Below, piece by piece: positions 18,879 through 27,358 of a stretch of 64,000 nt of DNA; positions within the stretch are counted from its first letter, which is position 1; each line of letters begins with the position of its first letter. Origin of the DNA: Pseudomonadota bacterium. Lineage in GTDB: Bacteria > Pseudomonadota > Alphaproteobacteria > Rhodobacterales > Rhodobacteraceae. The DNA lies in assembly GCA_020161615.1 (NCBI GenBank), contig JAIUPD010000003.1, positions 62,001 through 126,000 on the forward strand, in the 5' to 3' direction. Made by a program: the position numbers and the translations under genes. Below the pieces are notes generated by a model. It was given only the letters and a program-made list of their open reading frames with translations. It had not been told where the DNA came from and ran no database searches.

Positions 18879-19715
18879 TCAGCCGATGCGGCCGGTGATA
18901 TAGGCCTCGGTCTGCTTTTCCTTCGGGTTGACGAAGATCTGCTCCGTCTCGCCGTATTCGATCAGCTTGCCCAGGTGGAAGAACGCAGTCTTCTGCGAGA
19001 CCCGCGCCGCCTGCTGCATCGAATGGGTCACGATGATGATCGTGTATTGCGCGCGCAACTCGTGGATCAGGTCCTCGACAATCGAGGTCGCGATGGGATC
19101 GAGCGCCGAGCAAGGCTCGTCCATCAGGATCACTTCCGGCCCCGTGGCAATCGTCCGCGCGATGCAGAGACGTTGCTGCTGCCCGCCCGAAAGCCCGGTG
19201 CCCGGCGCGTCCAGCCGGTCGGCGACCTCTTTCCACAGGCCCGCCTTCTTCAGCGAGCTTTCGACCAGATCGTCGGTCTCGGCCTTGGTCTTCACCAGAC
19301 CATGGATCCGCGGCCCATAGGCGATGTTGTCATAGATCGACTTGGGGAACGGGTTCGGCTTCTGGAACACCATGCCGACGCGCGCCCGCAGTTCCACCAC
19401 GTCGAGCGAAGGGTCGTGGATGTCGTCGCCGTCGATGGTGATCAGGCCGCCGACCTTGCAGCCCTCGATCGTGTCGTTCATCCGGTTGAAGCAGCGCAGG
19501 AAGGTGGATTTTCCGCAGCCCGAAGGACCGATGAAGGCGGTGACCGATTTCTCGGGGATCTCGATGGAGACATCGAAGATCGCCTGTTTCGGGCCGTAAT
19601 GCACCGTCACATCCCTGGCCGAGATGCGGCTCACGCTGCTCGCGACCGAGGCGGGGGCCGAGGGGCGGATGCGGCTGCCGCTCAGGGGCGCGCGGGATTC
19701 GGGGGTCGCGTTCAT
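18879..19715 (-). CDS. pstB: Phosphate ABC transporter ATPase PstB
   Basis: The 278-residue ATPase has a 25-30-residue N-terminal tail before the ABC domain. Walker A is GPSGCGKST, the signature LSGGQQQR and Walker [14 protein letters not shown]. It powers high-affinity phosphate import through PstCA. It is the last gene of pstSCAB; phoU and phoB, which often follow, are absent here because an intergenic repeat and a convergent gene come next. Confidence 0.96.
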   Translation of the reverse strand: MNATPESRAPLSGSRIRPSAPASVASSVSRISARDVTVHYGPKQAIFDVSIEIPEKSVTAFIGPSGCGKSTFLRCFNRMNDTIEGCKVGGLITIDGDDIHDPSLDVVELRARVGMVFQKPNPFPKSIYDNIAYGPRIHGLVKTKAETDDLVESSLKKAGLWKEVADRLDAPGTGLSGGQQQRLCIARTIATGPEVILMDEPCSALDPIATSIVEDLIHELRAQYTIIIVTHSMQQAARVSQKTAFFHLGKLIEYGETEQIFVNPKEKQTEAYITGRIG

Positions 19716-19716
19716 C

Positions 19717-21078
19717 TCAGGCTTTCCTTTCCAGGCGGGTCCGCAGCCAGATCGCCAGCGCGTTGAGCAGGATCATCAGGCCCAGGAGCACGATGATCGC
19801 GGCGAAGGTGCGTTCCTCGAAGAAGTTCCGGTTCTCGTTGCCCTGCCAGAGGTATACCTGCACCGGCAGCGCGGCGGATTGGTCGAGGGGCGTCGCCGGG
19901 ATATTGGCGACGAAGGCGTTCATGCCGATCAGCAGAAGCGGCGCGGTCTCGCCCAGCGCCTGGGCCACGCCGATGATCGAGGCGGTCAGGATCCCCGGGA
20001 AGGTCACCGGCAGCACATGATGGAAGACCATCTGCATTTTCGACGCGCCGATCCCCAGCGCCGCCTGCCGCAGCGAGGGCGGCACGGCCCGCAGGGCCGA
20101 GCGGGTGGCGATGATGATCGTGGGCAGCGTCATCAGCGTCAGCACCAGACCGCCGACCAGCGGCGCCGACAGCGGCAGATGGAAGATGTTGATGAAGACC
20201 GCCGCGCCCAAGAGGCCGAAGACGATGGAGGGCACCGCGGCGAGGTTGTTGATATTCACCTCGATCAGGTCGGTGATGCGGTTCTTCGGCGCGAATTCCT
20301 CAAGATAGAGGGCCGAGGCCACGCCCACCGGCACCGCCAGCAGGATCACCACCAGCATCATGTAGAAGGACCCCATGAAGGCCCCCGCCAGACCGGCCGA
20401 GGCGGGCGAGGCGCGGCTGTCCACATTGGTGAAGATATGCCAGGCGAAGCTGCGGTGCACGGCGCCCGAGGCGATCAGAGCGTCGATCGTGTCGCGGGCC
20501 GGGCGGCTCAGTTGCTGGCGGCTGTCGGGCAGGTCGCGGCTGAGTTTGCCCTTGGCCCAGTTGTCGCCATCCGCCGACAGCAACAGCCGCACCGTCCGGG
20601 TCTGGCCGATCAGCGCGGGGTCTGCCGCCACCATGTCGCGCAGCACGAATCGGGCGCCCGAGTCGATGACCGAGACGGCCGAGCGGTCGTCGATCTCGAC
20701 CCCCGCGCCTGCGCCCTGCACCGAGGCGGTGATCAGCCGGTTCCAGTTGACCAGCGCCAGGCGGCGTTGCCAGGCCAGCATCTCGGCCTGGAAATCGGCC
20801 GCGGACTGGCCGGGCTGTTGCACCGGGCGCTCGGGGACGTTGATCACCGCCGGGTCAAAGAAGACCTCGGCATCGAGGTTGTATTGCCAGAAGGCCGGCA
20901 CGCCCTTCATCAGGATATTGCCGAAGAGCACGGCGACGAAGGCCATGGCCGCCAGCACCGAGGCCAGCCCCAGCAGCTTGAACCGCGTCTCGGCCCCGTT
21001 GCGGCGGGCCAGCGACTTGCGCACCTGCGCCCGGCGCCGGTCGTTGGCGGCGGCCTCGGTTTCCAGAATCTCGGTCAT
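19717..21078 (-). CDS. pstA: Phosphate ABC transporter permease PstA
   Basis: The 453-residue long-form PstA carries an N-terminal DUF3333-like region with one helix and a periplasmic stretch, then the six-helix permease domain ([40 protein letters not shown]). The long N-terminus is usual in alphaproteobacteria. Its start overlaps the pstC stop by 4 bases. Confidence 0.94.
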   Translation of the reverse strand: MTEILETEAAANDRRRAQVRKSLARRNGAETRFKLLGLASVLAAMAFVAVLFGNILMKGVPAFWQYNLDAEVFFDPAVINVPERPVQQPGQSAADFQAEMLAWQRRLALVNWNRLITASVQGAGAGVEIDDRSAVSVIDSGARFVLRDMVAADPALIGQTRTVRLLLSADGDNWAKGKLSRDLPDSRQQLSRPARDTIDALIASGAVHRSFAWHIFTNVDSRASPASAGLAGAFMGSFYMMLVVILLAVPVGVASALYLEEFAPKNRITDLIEVNINNLAAVPSIVFGLLGAAVFINIFHLPLSAPLVGGLVLTLMTLPTIIIATRSALRAVPPSLRQAALGIGASKMQMVFHHVLPVTFPGILTASIIGVAQALGETAPLLLIGMNAFVANIPATPLDQSAALPVQVYLWQGNENRNFFEERTFAAIIVLLGLMILLNALAIWLRTRLERKA

Positions 21079-22442
21079 TCGTATTGCTCCCGGTATTTCC
21101 GGACGATGGCCAGCGCGCCGATGTTCAGCATCAGCGTGATGACGAAGAGGGTAAGGCCCAGCGCAAAGGCGACCAGCGATTGCGGCGAGGCGAAATCGGC
21201 GTCGCCGGTGAGGGCGGTGACGATGGTCACGGTGAAGGTCGAGGTCGGCTCGGCCGGGTTGAAGCGCAGGATCGGCGCATTGCCCGCGGCCAGCACCACG
21301 ATCATCGTCTCGCCGATGGCGCGGCTCACGGCCAGCAGGATGGCGCCGACGATGCCGGGCAGCGCGGCGGGGACGATGACCATGCGGATGGTTTCCGACT
21401 TGGTGGCGCCGAGGCCCAGCGAGCCGTCGCGCATGGCGCGGGGCACCTGGCGGATGATGTCATCGCTGAGCGAGCTGATGAAGGGGATGATCATGATCCC
21501 CATCACGATCCCGGCGGTCAGGGCCGACGTGGCGTTGACCCTCAGCCCCACCAGATCGCCGAGTCCCGAAAGCGCCGGACCCACCGTCACCAGGGCGAAG
21601 AAGCCGTAGACGATGGTCGGGATCCCGGCCAGCACCTCGATCACCGGCTTGATGACGTTGCGCAGCCGGGGATTGGCGTATTGCGTGAGCCAGATCGCCG
21701 ACATCAGACCCACCGGCAGCGCCACCGCCATCGCGATGACCGAGATCATCACCGTGCCCAGAAGCAGCGGCAGCATGCCGTAGCTGCCCGAGGCGTCGTT
21801 CGAGGTGGTGGAATAGCCGGGGTTCCAGACGGTGCCGAAGAAGAAATCGACGGGCGAGACGAAGGTGAAGAAGCGGAGTGTCTCGGCCACCAGAGAGACG
21901 ACGATGCCCAGCGTGGTCAGGATCGCCACCACCGAGCAGAAGATCAGGAGGGCCTTGATCGCGGCCTCGACATGGTTGCGGGCCCTCATCCGGGCGCTGA
22001 GGCGACCGCGCATCAGCACGAGCGCAGCCACGCCGAGGATCGCCCCAAGGCCGACCGCGGCCATGAGGAGCGTCGTGTTGAACCGCGCCAGATTGACGCC
22101 GGCGGCGGTTTCCCAGGCCTGCGCCTCGCCCGCCACGCCAAAGCCCGAGGCGATGTTGCGCAACCGGGCGGCAGCACCGGCGTATTCGCTGGTGCCGGGA
22201 GCGATCTCGGCCGGGATCTGACCGGCGATATACCAATCCTGCAGGGTGCCCGAGGTCACCAGCCACAGGAACAGGATGAGAAGAAGGGGCAGCGTGGCCC
22301 ACAGGGCCAGCAGCGCGCCGTGGTATTGCGGGCGGCTGTGCAAACGGCCCACACCCGCCAGCGCCTTGCTGCGCGAGACGCCCTGCTGATAGGCGACGGC
22401 CATCAGGGCCAGGACGAGGGCGGCAATCAGGAGGCTGGTCAT
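21075..22442 (-). CDS. pstC: Phosphate ABC transporter permease PstC
   Basis: This 455-residue long-form PstC has extra N-terminal helices and a periplasmic region before the permease core (IWLTQYANPRLRNVIKPVIEVLAGIPTIVYGFFALV). With PstA it forms the phosphate channel. A G-rich stem-loop lies between it and pstS. Confidence 0.94.
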   Translation of the reverse strand: MTSLLIAALVLALMAVAYQQGVSRSKALAGVGRLHSRPQYHGALLALWATLPLLLILFLWLVTSGTLQDWYIAGQIPAEIAPGTSEYAGAAARLRNIASGFGVAGEAQAWETAAGVNLARFNTTLLMAAVGLGAILGVAALVLMRGRLSARMRARNHVEAAIKALLIFCSVVAILTTLGIVVSLVAETLRFFTFVSPVDFFFGTVWNPGYSTTSNDASGSYGMLPLLLGTVMISVIAMAVALPVGLMSAIWLTQYANPRLRNVIKPVIEVLAGIPTIVYGFFALVTVGPALSGLGDLVGLRVNATSALTAGIVMGIMIIPFISSLSDDIIRQVPRAMRDGSLGLGATKSETIRMVIVPAALPGIVGAILLAVSRAIGETMIVVLAAGNAPILRFNPAEPTSTFTVTIVTALTGDADFASPQSLVAFALGLTLFVITLMLNIGALAIVRKYREQYE

Positions 22443-22473
22443 GCGCCGGGCTTCATCTTCGAGACAGGGGAGC

Positions 22474-22502
22474 GGCGCGCCCCGGGGGATCCGGGACGCG
22501 CC
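22474..22502 (-). terminator. Stem-loop between pstS and pstC
   Basis: A 12-bp stem with a 5-base loop (GGCGCGCCCCGG and CCGGGACGCGCC on the plus strand). The single mismatch in the DNA becomes a G-U wobble only in the leftward transcript, which favours a function in the pst mRNA. It starts 15 bases after the pstS stop and has no strong U-tract, so processing or stabilisation is more likely than full termination. Confidence 0.6.
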
Positions 22503-22517
22503 AACGATGGGGGGCCG

Positions 22518-23525
22518 TTACTGGCCGACGCTCACGCCGTTCATGAAGTTGTCGAGGGTCTGGGCGGTCTCTTCCGCCGGGGCGGGGATCATGCCCGCGG
22601 CTTCCAGACGGCCGCCGGCGCCCGCCATGGCGTCCGACAGGAAGAACTGGACGTATTCCTCGATGCCGGGAACCACGCCGATATGCGCGCCCTTGACGTA
22701 GAAGAACAGCGGACGCGACACCGGATATTCACCCGAGGCAACGGTTTCCAGCGAGGGCGTCACGCCCGACACCGTGGCAACCTGCAGCGTGTCGGTGTTC
22801 TGCTCGTAGAACGACAGGCCGAAGACGCCGACGGTATCGCTGTCCGAGGCCAGACGGGCCAGGGTCTCGGTATAGTCGCCGGCGATCTCGGTCACGTTGT
22901 CCTGACGCAGCGCGCCGCAGATTTCGTGGTCGGTGTCTTCGCCCATGACCTCTTCGCAGCCCGGGAAGATCACCTTCTCTTCGAAGACTTCGCGGGTGCC
23001 GTGGTTCGAGGCGGGGATCGCCATCATGATGCGCTGCGCGGGCAGCGACGGGTCGATGTCCGACCACAGCGTCGGCTGGGCGGTGCCTTCGGGCAGGTTG
23101 GCGGCAATCGCCATGTAGACGAAGCGCGGCTCCAGCGCGAAGTCGGGGCCATTGGCCGACGAGGCGAAGACGATGCCGTCATAGCCGATGCGGATTTCGC
23201 GGATGTCGGTCACGCCGGCGGCGGCACAGCTCTCGATTTCCGACGAGCGGATCGGGCGCGACGAGTTGGCGATGTCGATGGTTTCCGGACCGACGCCGGT
23301 GCAGAACTGGCGCAGACCGCCCGACGAACCGCCCGAGGCGACGACCGGGGTTTCGAACTCGGGGAAGGCCTGGCCGAATTCCTCGGCGACGATCGAGGCG
23401 AAGGGCAGAACCGTCGACGAGCCGGCGATCTGGATGTTGGTGCGGGTCTGGGCAAGCGCGGGCGCGGCCGTCAGGACGCCGGCAGCAGCGGCGATCGCGA
23501 GGAAGCTCGTGGTCTTGGCGAACAT
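22518..23525 (-). CDS. pstS: Phosphate-binding protein PstS
   Basis: The 335-residue periplasmic binding protein has signal peptide MFAKTTSFLAIAAAAGVLTAAPALAQ. The PstS-type body includes IQIAGSSTVLPFA and ASGGSSGGLRQFC, which bind phosphate oxygens, and ANSSRPIRSSEIE. The start at 23525 has AGGAG six bases upstream; a six-codon-longer start is possible but has no ribosome site. A four-unit Pho box lies about 70 bases upstream. Confidence 0.96.
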   Translation of the reverse strand: MFAKTTSFLAIAAAAGVLTAAPALAQTRTNIQIAGSSTVLPFASIVAEEFGQAFPEFETPVVASGGSSGGLRQFCTGVGPETIDIANSSRPIRSSEIESCAAAGVTDIREIRIGYDGIVFASSANGPDFALEPRFVYMAIAANLPEGTAQPTLWSDIDPSLPAQRIMMAIPASNHGTREVFEEKVIFPGCEEVMGEDTDHEICGALRQDNVTEIAGDYTETLARLASDSDTVGVFGLSFYEQNTDTLQVATVSGVTPSLETVASGEYPVSRPLFFYVKGAHIGVVPGIEEYVQFFLSDAMAGAGGRLEAAGMIPAPAEETAQTLDNFMNGVSVGQ

Positions 23526-23594
23526 GGATTTCTCCTGGGTCATTCGGGGTCCAGCCCCTGTCTTTCGAGGCTGTGCACCGGGTACGCCCGTTGC

Positions 23595-23634
23595 ATGACG
23601 CTTCTGTCACGTCCGCATGACAGTTCTGTAACAC
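23595..23634 (-). promoter_or_regulatory. Pho box array (four PhoB half-sites) upstream of pstS
   Basis: Read leftward the DNA is built of 11-bp units whose first seven bases are GTGTTAC, CTGTCAT, ACGTGAC and GCGTCAT, each followed by four bases. PhoB binds direct repeats of CTGTCAT spaced by 11 bp; one unit here is exact and the others are degenerate. The array ends 69 bases before the pstS start, as expected for a phosphate-starvation promoter in which the last unit replaces the -35 box. Confidence 0.78.
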
Positions 23635-23695
23635 CCGCCCGCAGATCGGGCGTCGCCGCGCCCTGGGTTTGCGGGTCGCTGGCGTTAACGCCTTG

Positions 23696-24607
23696 TTAAG
23701 GCTGGATCTCGCCCGCCCAGGGCGGATTCGCCCCCGCGCGGCTGACGGTGACGGCGGCGGCGGCGGATCCAAGCCGCAGCGCCGCCCGAATCGCCGATTC
23801 GTCGAGCGCGGCAAGCCCGGCACGACTCAGCAGTCCCGCGGTCGACAGGCTGGCCAGCACGCCCGCGTTGAACGTGTCCCCCGCGCCGACCGTATCGACC
23901 ACCGCCACGCGCCGCGCCGGTTCGACCACCCGGTGCCGGGCGCTGACCGCCGTTGCGCCCTTGCCGCCATCGGTCACCAGGACCAGCGCCGTGCCGCCCG
24001 CGAGCAGCCCGTGCACGAAGCCCTCGCCGTCCCCCCGCGCCAGCCAGCCCAGATCCTCGACCGAGAGCTTGACGATATCGGCCATGCCCAGCATCCGGTC
24101 GAGCCGCGCGCGATAGGCGGCTTCGTCCTGGATGAAGCCGGGGCGGATGTTGGGGTCGATCATGGTGACGGCCCCGGCCGCGCGGGCACGGCCCATCATC
24201 GCCTCATAGGCGCCGCCGCAGGGTTCTGCGACCAGCGATATGCCGCCGAAGAAACAGGCCTTGGCGGTGACGGAGGGCAGATCGGCCTCGGTCAACAGAC
24301 GCCCGGCGGTGTTCTCGTCGTAGAAAGCATAGGTGGCCTGCCCTGCGACCAGCCGCACGAAAGCCAGCGTGCAGGGCCGGGCGGCGGTGACGCAGGGGCT
24401 GGCGTCGACCCCGGCATCGGCCAGACGCGCGCGCAGCATGTCGCCAAAGAAATCGGCACTAAGGCCCGAGAAAAAGGACGTGGGCGCCCCCAGCCGGCCC
24501 AGCGCGATGGCGGTGTTGAAGACCGCACCGCCGGTATGCGGCGCAAAAGCCGTGCCGTCCTGCACCGGCAGCATGTCGATCAAGGCCTCGCCGCAACACA
24601 GGATCAT
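23696..24607 (-). CDS. Fructokinase / PfkB-family sugar kinase
   Basis: The 303-residue cytoplasmic kinase starts CCGEALIDMLP with the GGAVFNTAIALGRLG substrate region and ends with the PfkB signature DTVGAGDTFNAGVL near residues 238-251, which holds the catalytic aspartate. It most likely phosphorylates fructose. It is divergent from a ROK repressor, with a palindromic operator in between. Confidence 0.88.
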   Translation of the reverse strand: MILCCGEALIDMLPVQDGTAFAPHTGGAVFNTAIALGRLGAPTSFFSGLSADFFGDMLRARLADAGVDASPCVTAARPCTLAFVRLVAGQATYAFYDENTAGRLLTEADLPSVTAKACFFGGISLVAEPCGGAYEAMMGRARAAGAVTMIDPNIRPGFIQDEAAYRARLDRMLGMADIVKLSVEDLGWLARGDGEGFVHGLLAGGTALVLVTDGGKGATAVSARHRVVEPARRVAVVDTVGAGDTFNAGVLASLSTAGLLSRAGLAALDESAIRAALRLGSAAAAVTVSRAGANPPWAGEIQP

Positions 24608-24655
24608 CGACCCCTCCCCCGATTCCCTCGCGGCCCATAAAGCCGCTGTGCCGCG

Positions 24656-24700
24656 GGCCTGTCAATTAATAACTCATTCTGATTTATTTATTGACAGGCC
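24656..24700. promoter_or_regulatory. 45-bp palindromic operator between fructokinase and ROK genes
   Basis: The arms GGCCTGTCAATTAATAA (24656-24672) and TTATTTATTGACAGGCC (24684-24700) match at 16 of 17 positions around an 11-base centre. Each arm contains TTGACA reading outward, so the -35 boxes of both divergent promoters appear to lie inside the operator. For fructokinase, TTTATG at 24641-24636 sits 18 bases from its TTGACA. The ROK repressor encoded next door is the obvious ligand. Confidence 0.75.
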
Positions 24701-24737
24701 GGCCCCTGCGCCCCAAAGCTGCCGCCCGGAGGAACCG

Positions 24738-25889
24738 ATGCAGAACCCCGGCACCAATCAGACCGGCATGCGCCAGGGCAACGAGCGTCTGGTGCTGACG
24801 CTCTTGCGCCGCCACGGCCCGCTGCCGAAGGCCGGGATCGCCCGCATGACCGGCCTCTCGGCGCAGACGGTCTCGGTGATCATGCGCGCGCTCGAAGACG
24901 AGGGGCTGCTGGCCCGCGGCACCCCGCAGCGCGGCCGCGTCGGCCAGCCCTCGGTGCCGATGGCGCTGGCGGCCGAGGGGGCGTTCTTCCTCGGGCTGAA
25001 GATCGGGCGGCGCTCGTCCGAAATGGTGCTGGTCGATTTCCTCGGCCGGATCCGCGACCGCCGCCTGTGCCGTCACGATTGGCCGACGCCCGAGGCCGCG
25101 CTCGATTTCGCCGACAGCGCCGCGCAAGAGCTGACGGCGGGGTTGCCCACCGCCCTGCGCCCCCGCGTCGCCGGGATGGGCGTGGCCCTACCCTTCCGCC
25201 TCTGGGACTGGCCCGACAGCCTCGGCGCCCCGGCCCGGGCGATGGAGGCGTGGCGCGGGACCGACCTGCGCGCCGCGCTGGCCGCCCGCCACGGGGTCGA
25301 GGTCTTCCTCGAAAACGACGCGACGGCGGCCTGCGGGGCGGAACTCGTGTTCGGGACCACACCCCTGCCCGCCGACTTCCTGCATGCCTATGTCGGGTTC
25401 TTCGTCGGCGGCGGGCTGGTCCTGGATCATCGGCTCTTCCCCGGCCGACGCGGCAATGCCGCAGCCCTTGGCTCACTGCCGGTGACAGGCAGCGGCGGTC
25501 GGCGCGCGCAGCTTCTCGCGCAGGCCTCGACCGCCCGGCTCGAAGCCGCCCTTCTCGCCCGGGGCCTGCCGGCCGAGAGGCTCTGGACCTCGCCCGACCG
25601 ATGGGAGATCCCTGAGGACCTGCTCGCCCCCTGGATCGCCGAGGCCGCCGAGGGCCTCGCCCAGGCGGCCGTTGCCGCGCTCGCGCTTCTCGATATCGAG
25701 GCGATGGTGATCGACGGCTGGATGCCGGGCGGGATCCGCAAGCGGCTGGTCGCGGCGACAGGGGCCGCCCTGCACAGGCAGGATCGGGCGGGGCTCGACC
25801 CGCTGCGGCTGATCGAAGGCAGCCTCGGCCCCGACGCCCGCGCCCTCGGCGCCGCCGCCCTGCCGCTCGCCGCCCGCTACCTGGCCTGA
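24738..25889 (+). CDS. ROK-family transcriptional repressor (FrcR-like)
   Basis: The 383-residue protein has an N-terminal winged helix (NERLVLTLLRRHGPLPKAGIARMTGLSAQTVSVIMRAL, residues about 14-50) and a ROK sugar-binding domain. The Zn motif of classical ROK kinases (CxCGxxGCxE) is replaced by a cysteine-free segment, so it is a regulator and not a kinase. The start at 24738 has GGAGGA upstream; the frame extends much further but into the divergent gene. It probably senses fructose or a related sugar and represses itself and the fructokinase. Confidence 0.88.
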   Translation: MQNPGTNQTGMRQGNERLVLTLLRRHGPLPKAGIARMTGLSAQTVSVIMRALEDEGLLARGTPQRGRVGQPSVPMALAAEGAFFLGLKIGRRSSEMVLVDFLGRIRDRRLCRHDWPTPEAALDFADSAAQELTAGLPTALRPRVAGMGVALPFRLWDWPDSLGAPARAMEAWRGTDLRAALAARHGVEVFLENDATAACGAELVFGTTPLPADFLHAYVGFFVGGGLVLDHRLFPGRRGNAAALGSLPVTGSGGRRAQLLAQASTARLEAALLARGLPAERLWTSPDRWEIPEDLLAPWIAEAAEGLAQAAVAALALLDIEAMVIDGWMPGGIRKRLVAATGAALHRQDRAGLDPLRLIEGSLGPDARALGAAALPLAARYLA

Positions 25890-25928
25890 CGGGATCGCTG
25901 CCCGAGCCTGGGCTGTGTGTCTGTCGGT

Positions 25929-26153
25929 AACCCGGTGGGTTTTCCGCCCCCGTTCCCCAGGAGGATACTTCTGGAACGACGAGGCAGCGGCGTTCCTGCC
26001 GCAAGAGGGTTAACGCTGCCTGTCGCAGCGCCCTCCCCCACCAGCCCGCACCGGCAAGCAACCAACGGCGCGGCGAGCGGCTGGCCCTCCTTCATCGTTG
26101 TTCCGAAAATATCCGGGGGCGTTCGGGCCGCTGGCCCCCCGATGCGGCCCGCC
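25929..26153. repeat. Intergenic palindromic element, copy 4 (diverged halves)
   Basis: The left half at 25929-25985 (GGTGGGTTTTCCGCCCCC, then GGAGGATACTTCTGGAACGA) follows the ROK gene. The right half at 26096-26153 (TTGTTCCGAAAATATCCGGG, then GGGCCGCTGGCCCCCC) follows the FrcK-like gene. These belong to the GAACGA subtype and are more diverged than copies 1 to 3. No gene is evident in the remaining ~110 bp. Confidence 0.65.
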
Positions 26154-26765
26154 TCAGCCTGTCGCGACGGTGAGATCTGCCTGCCGCGACCCTGCCACCA
26201 CCGCGCGGATGTTCGGCAGGTCGTTCCCCCGGATCCAGTCGCGCGCCCTGTCGCGGCTCCACCCCAGCGCCAGCCAGCGGGCCATGAGCCGCGCCTCCAG
26301 CACCGGCTCGGGCACCGCCAACCGGATGGTCAGGTCCCAGAACGGCGCCAGATCCGCCCAGGGTGGCCCGTCCAGCAGCAGGTAATTGCCCTCGACCAGC
26401 ACGATCCGCACCGGCGGCCCGATCTCGCGCGCCGCAGCCCGCGCGAGGTCCAGCGCCCGGTCGAAGACCGGCACCAGCACCGCGCGGTCATCGGCCCTGA
26501 GCCGCGCCAGGTCGCGCACCAGAGCGTCCGTGTCGAAGGTCCAGGGCGCGCCCTTGCGCGACCGCTGGCCGCGCGCCTCAAGCACCGCATTGTCCAGGTG
26601 ATAGCCATCCATCGGCAGCACCGCCGCCCCCGGACCCAGCGCCTTGGCCAGCCCCTCGGCCAGGGTCGACTTGCCCGATCCCGGCGGCCCGGCCAGGGCC
26701 ACGAAACGGCGTGACGGCCCGCTGCCCAGCCGGGACCGGATCGCCGCCGCCAGATCCCCGGTCAT
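26154..26765 (-). CDS. Uridine/pantothenate-kinase-like P-loop kinase (FrcK/YggC type)
   Basis: The 203-residue kinase has Walker A AGPPGSGKST near residues 25-34, the PMDGYHLDNAVL segment typical of this group and LVEGNYLLLDGPPW around residue 123. FrcK is found with fructose ABC transporters in rhizobia, and YggC is the enteric homologue. The true substrate here is unknown; the nearby fructokinase and ROK regulator suggest a sugar. No frcBCA transporter genes are present. Confidence 0.82.
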   Translation of the reverse strand: MTGDLAAAIRSRLGSGPSRRFVALAGPPGSGKSTLAEGLAKALGPGAAVLPMDGYHLDNAVLEARGQRSRKGAPWTFDTDALVRDLARLRADDRAVLVPVFDRALDLARAAAREIGPPVRIVLVEGNYLLLDGPPWADLAPFWDLTIRLAVPEPVLEARLMARWLALGWSRDRARDWIRGNDLPNIRAVVAGSRQADLTVATG

Positions 26766-26775
26766 GGCGCCTTGG

Positions 26776-27279
26776 TCATACCGGGGTTCCGGCGAGATGC
26801 TCGCGCAACGAGGTTCCCAGGATGCGCCGCCACAGCGCCCGGTAGCGGGTGTTCAGATCCTCGGGCACCGGGCCGATGGCGTGATGCCGTACCAGCAGCC
26901 GGCTGCCGGTCGCCGTCTGGGAAAGATCGAAATGCACCCGCCCCGCGACCACGCCCTGCACACCGAACCAACCGTTCAGATAGAGCCGCCGTGCCGGCTC
27001 GATCGCGTCGATCACACCCCAGATGACCGCTGCGCCACCGGCGCCGGTCTCGACCATCGCGGCCCCAAGCTCAGGGGGCAGCGACATGCGTCCGGTGGGC
27101 CCGGTCAGCCGCACATCGCCCGGCCACCATGCATCGAGCGACAAGGTCAGCGCCGTGAACAAGGCAGCGCAGGTCGAGGTGAAATCGTACTCCTGCCGGA
27201 TTTCTAGACCCGGTACCCCATGTCCGATCAAGGCACCCCCTTTGCGGCTCCGATCAAAGAGCCGGCTGGCCGGTAACAC
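26776..27279 (-). CDS. SRPBCC-fold protein, unknown function
   Basis: The 167-residue product resembles START/AHSA1-like ligand-binding proteins, with a predicted beta-rich core (LEIRQEYDF ... RMSLPPELGAAMVET ... GRVHFDLSQTATGSRLLVRHHAIG). A GTG at 27279 is the longest start but has no good ribosome site. A TTG at 27231 preceded by AAGGGGG is an alternative that would shorten it by 16 residues. It lies 10 bases upstream of the FrcK-like gene, so they may be co-transcribed. The upstream DNA is AT-rich for this genome. Confidence 0.62.
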   Translation of the reverse strand: MLPASRLFDRSRKGGALIGHGVPGLEIRQEYDFTSTCAALFTALTLSLDAWWPGDVRLTGPTGRMSLPPELGAAMVETGAGGAAVIWGVIDAIEPARRLYLNGWFGVQGVVAGRVHFDLSQTATGSRLLVRHHAIGPVPEDLNTRYRALWRRILGTSLREHLAGTPV

Positions 27280-27358
27280 CTGAACACACTAAACGCGATA
27301 AACCCTTGGTTTGGCTAGAGGTAATAGCGACATTTTCCACGTCAATCGACGAGGGATG

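Noticed and set aside
19624-23699. Two very long rightward frames (661 and 871 codons) opposite pstA, pstC and pstS
   Set aside because: Both have low-complexity Arg/Gly/Asp/His composition and mirror the pst genes. No start region or domain supports them.
25877-26095. Leftward 72-codon frame between the ROK and FrcK-like genes
   Set aside because: It is made largely of the palindromic element and has no coding signature.
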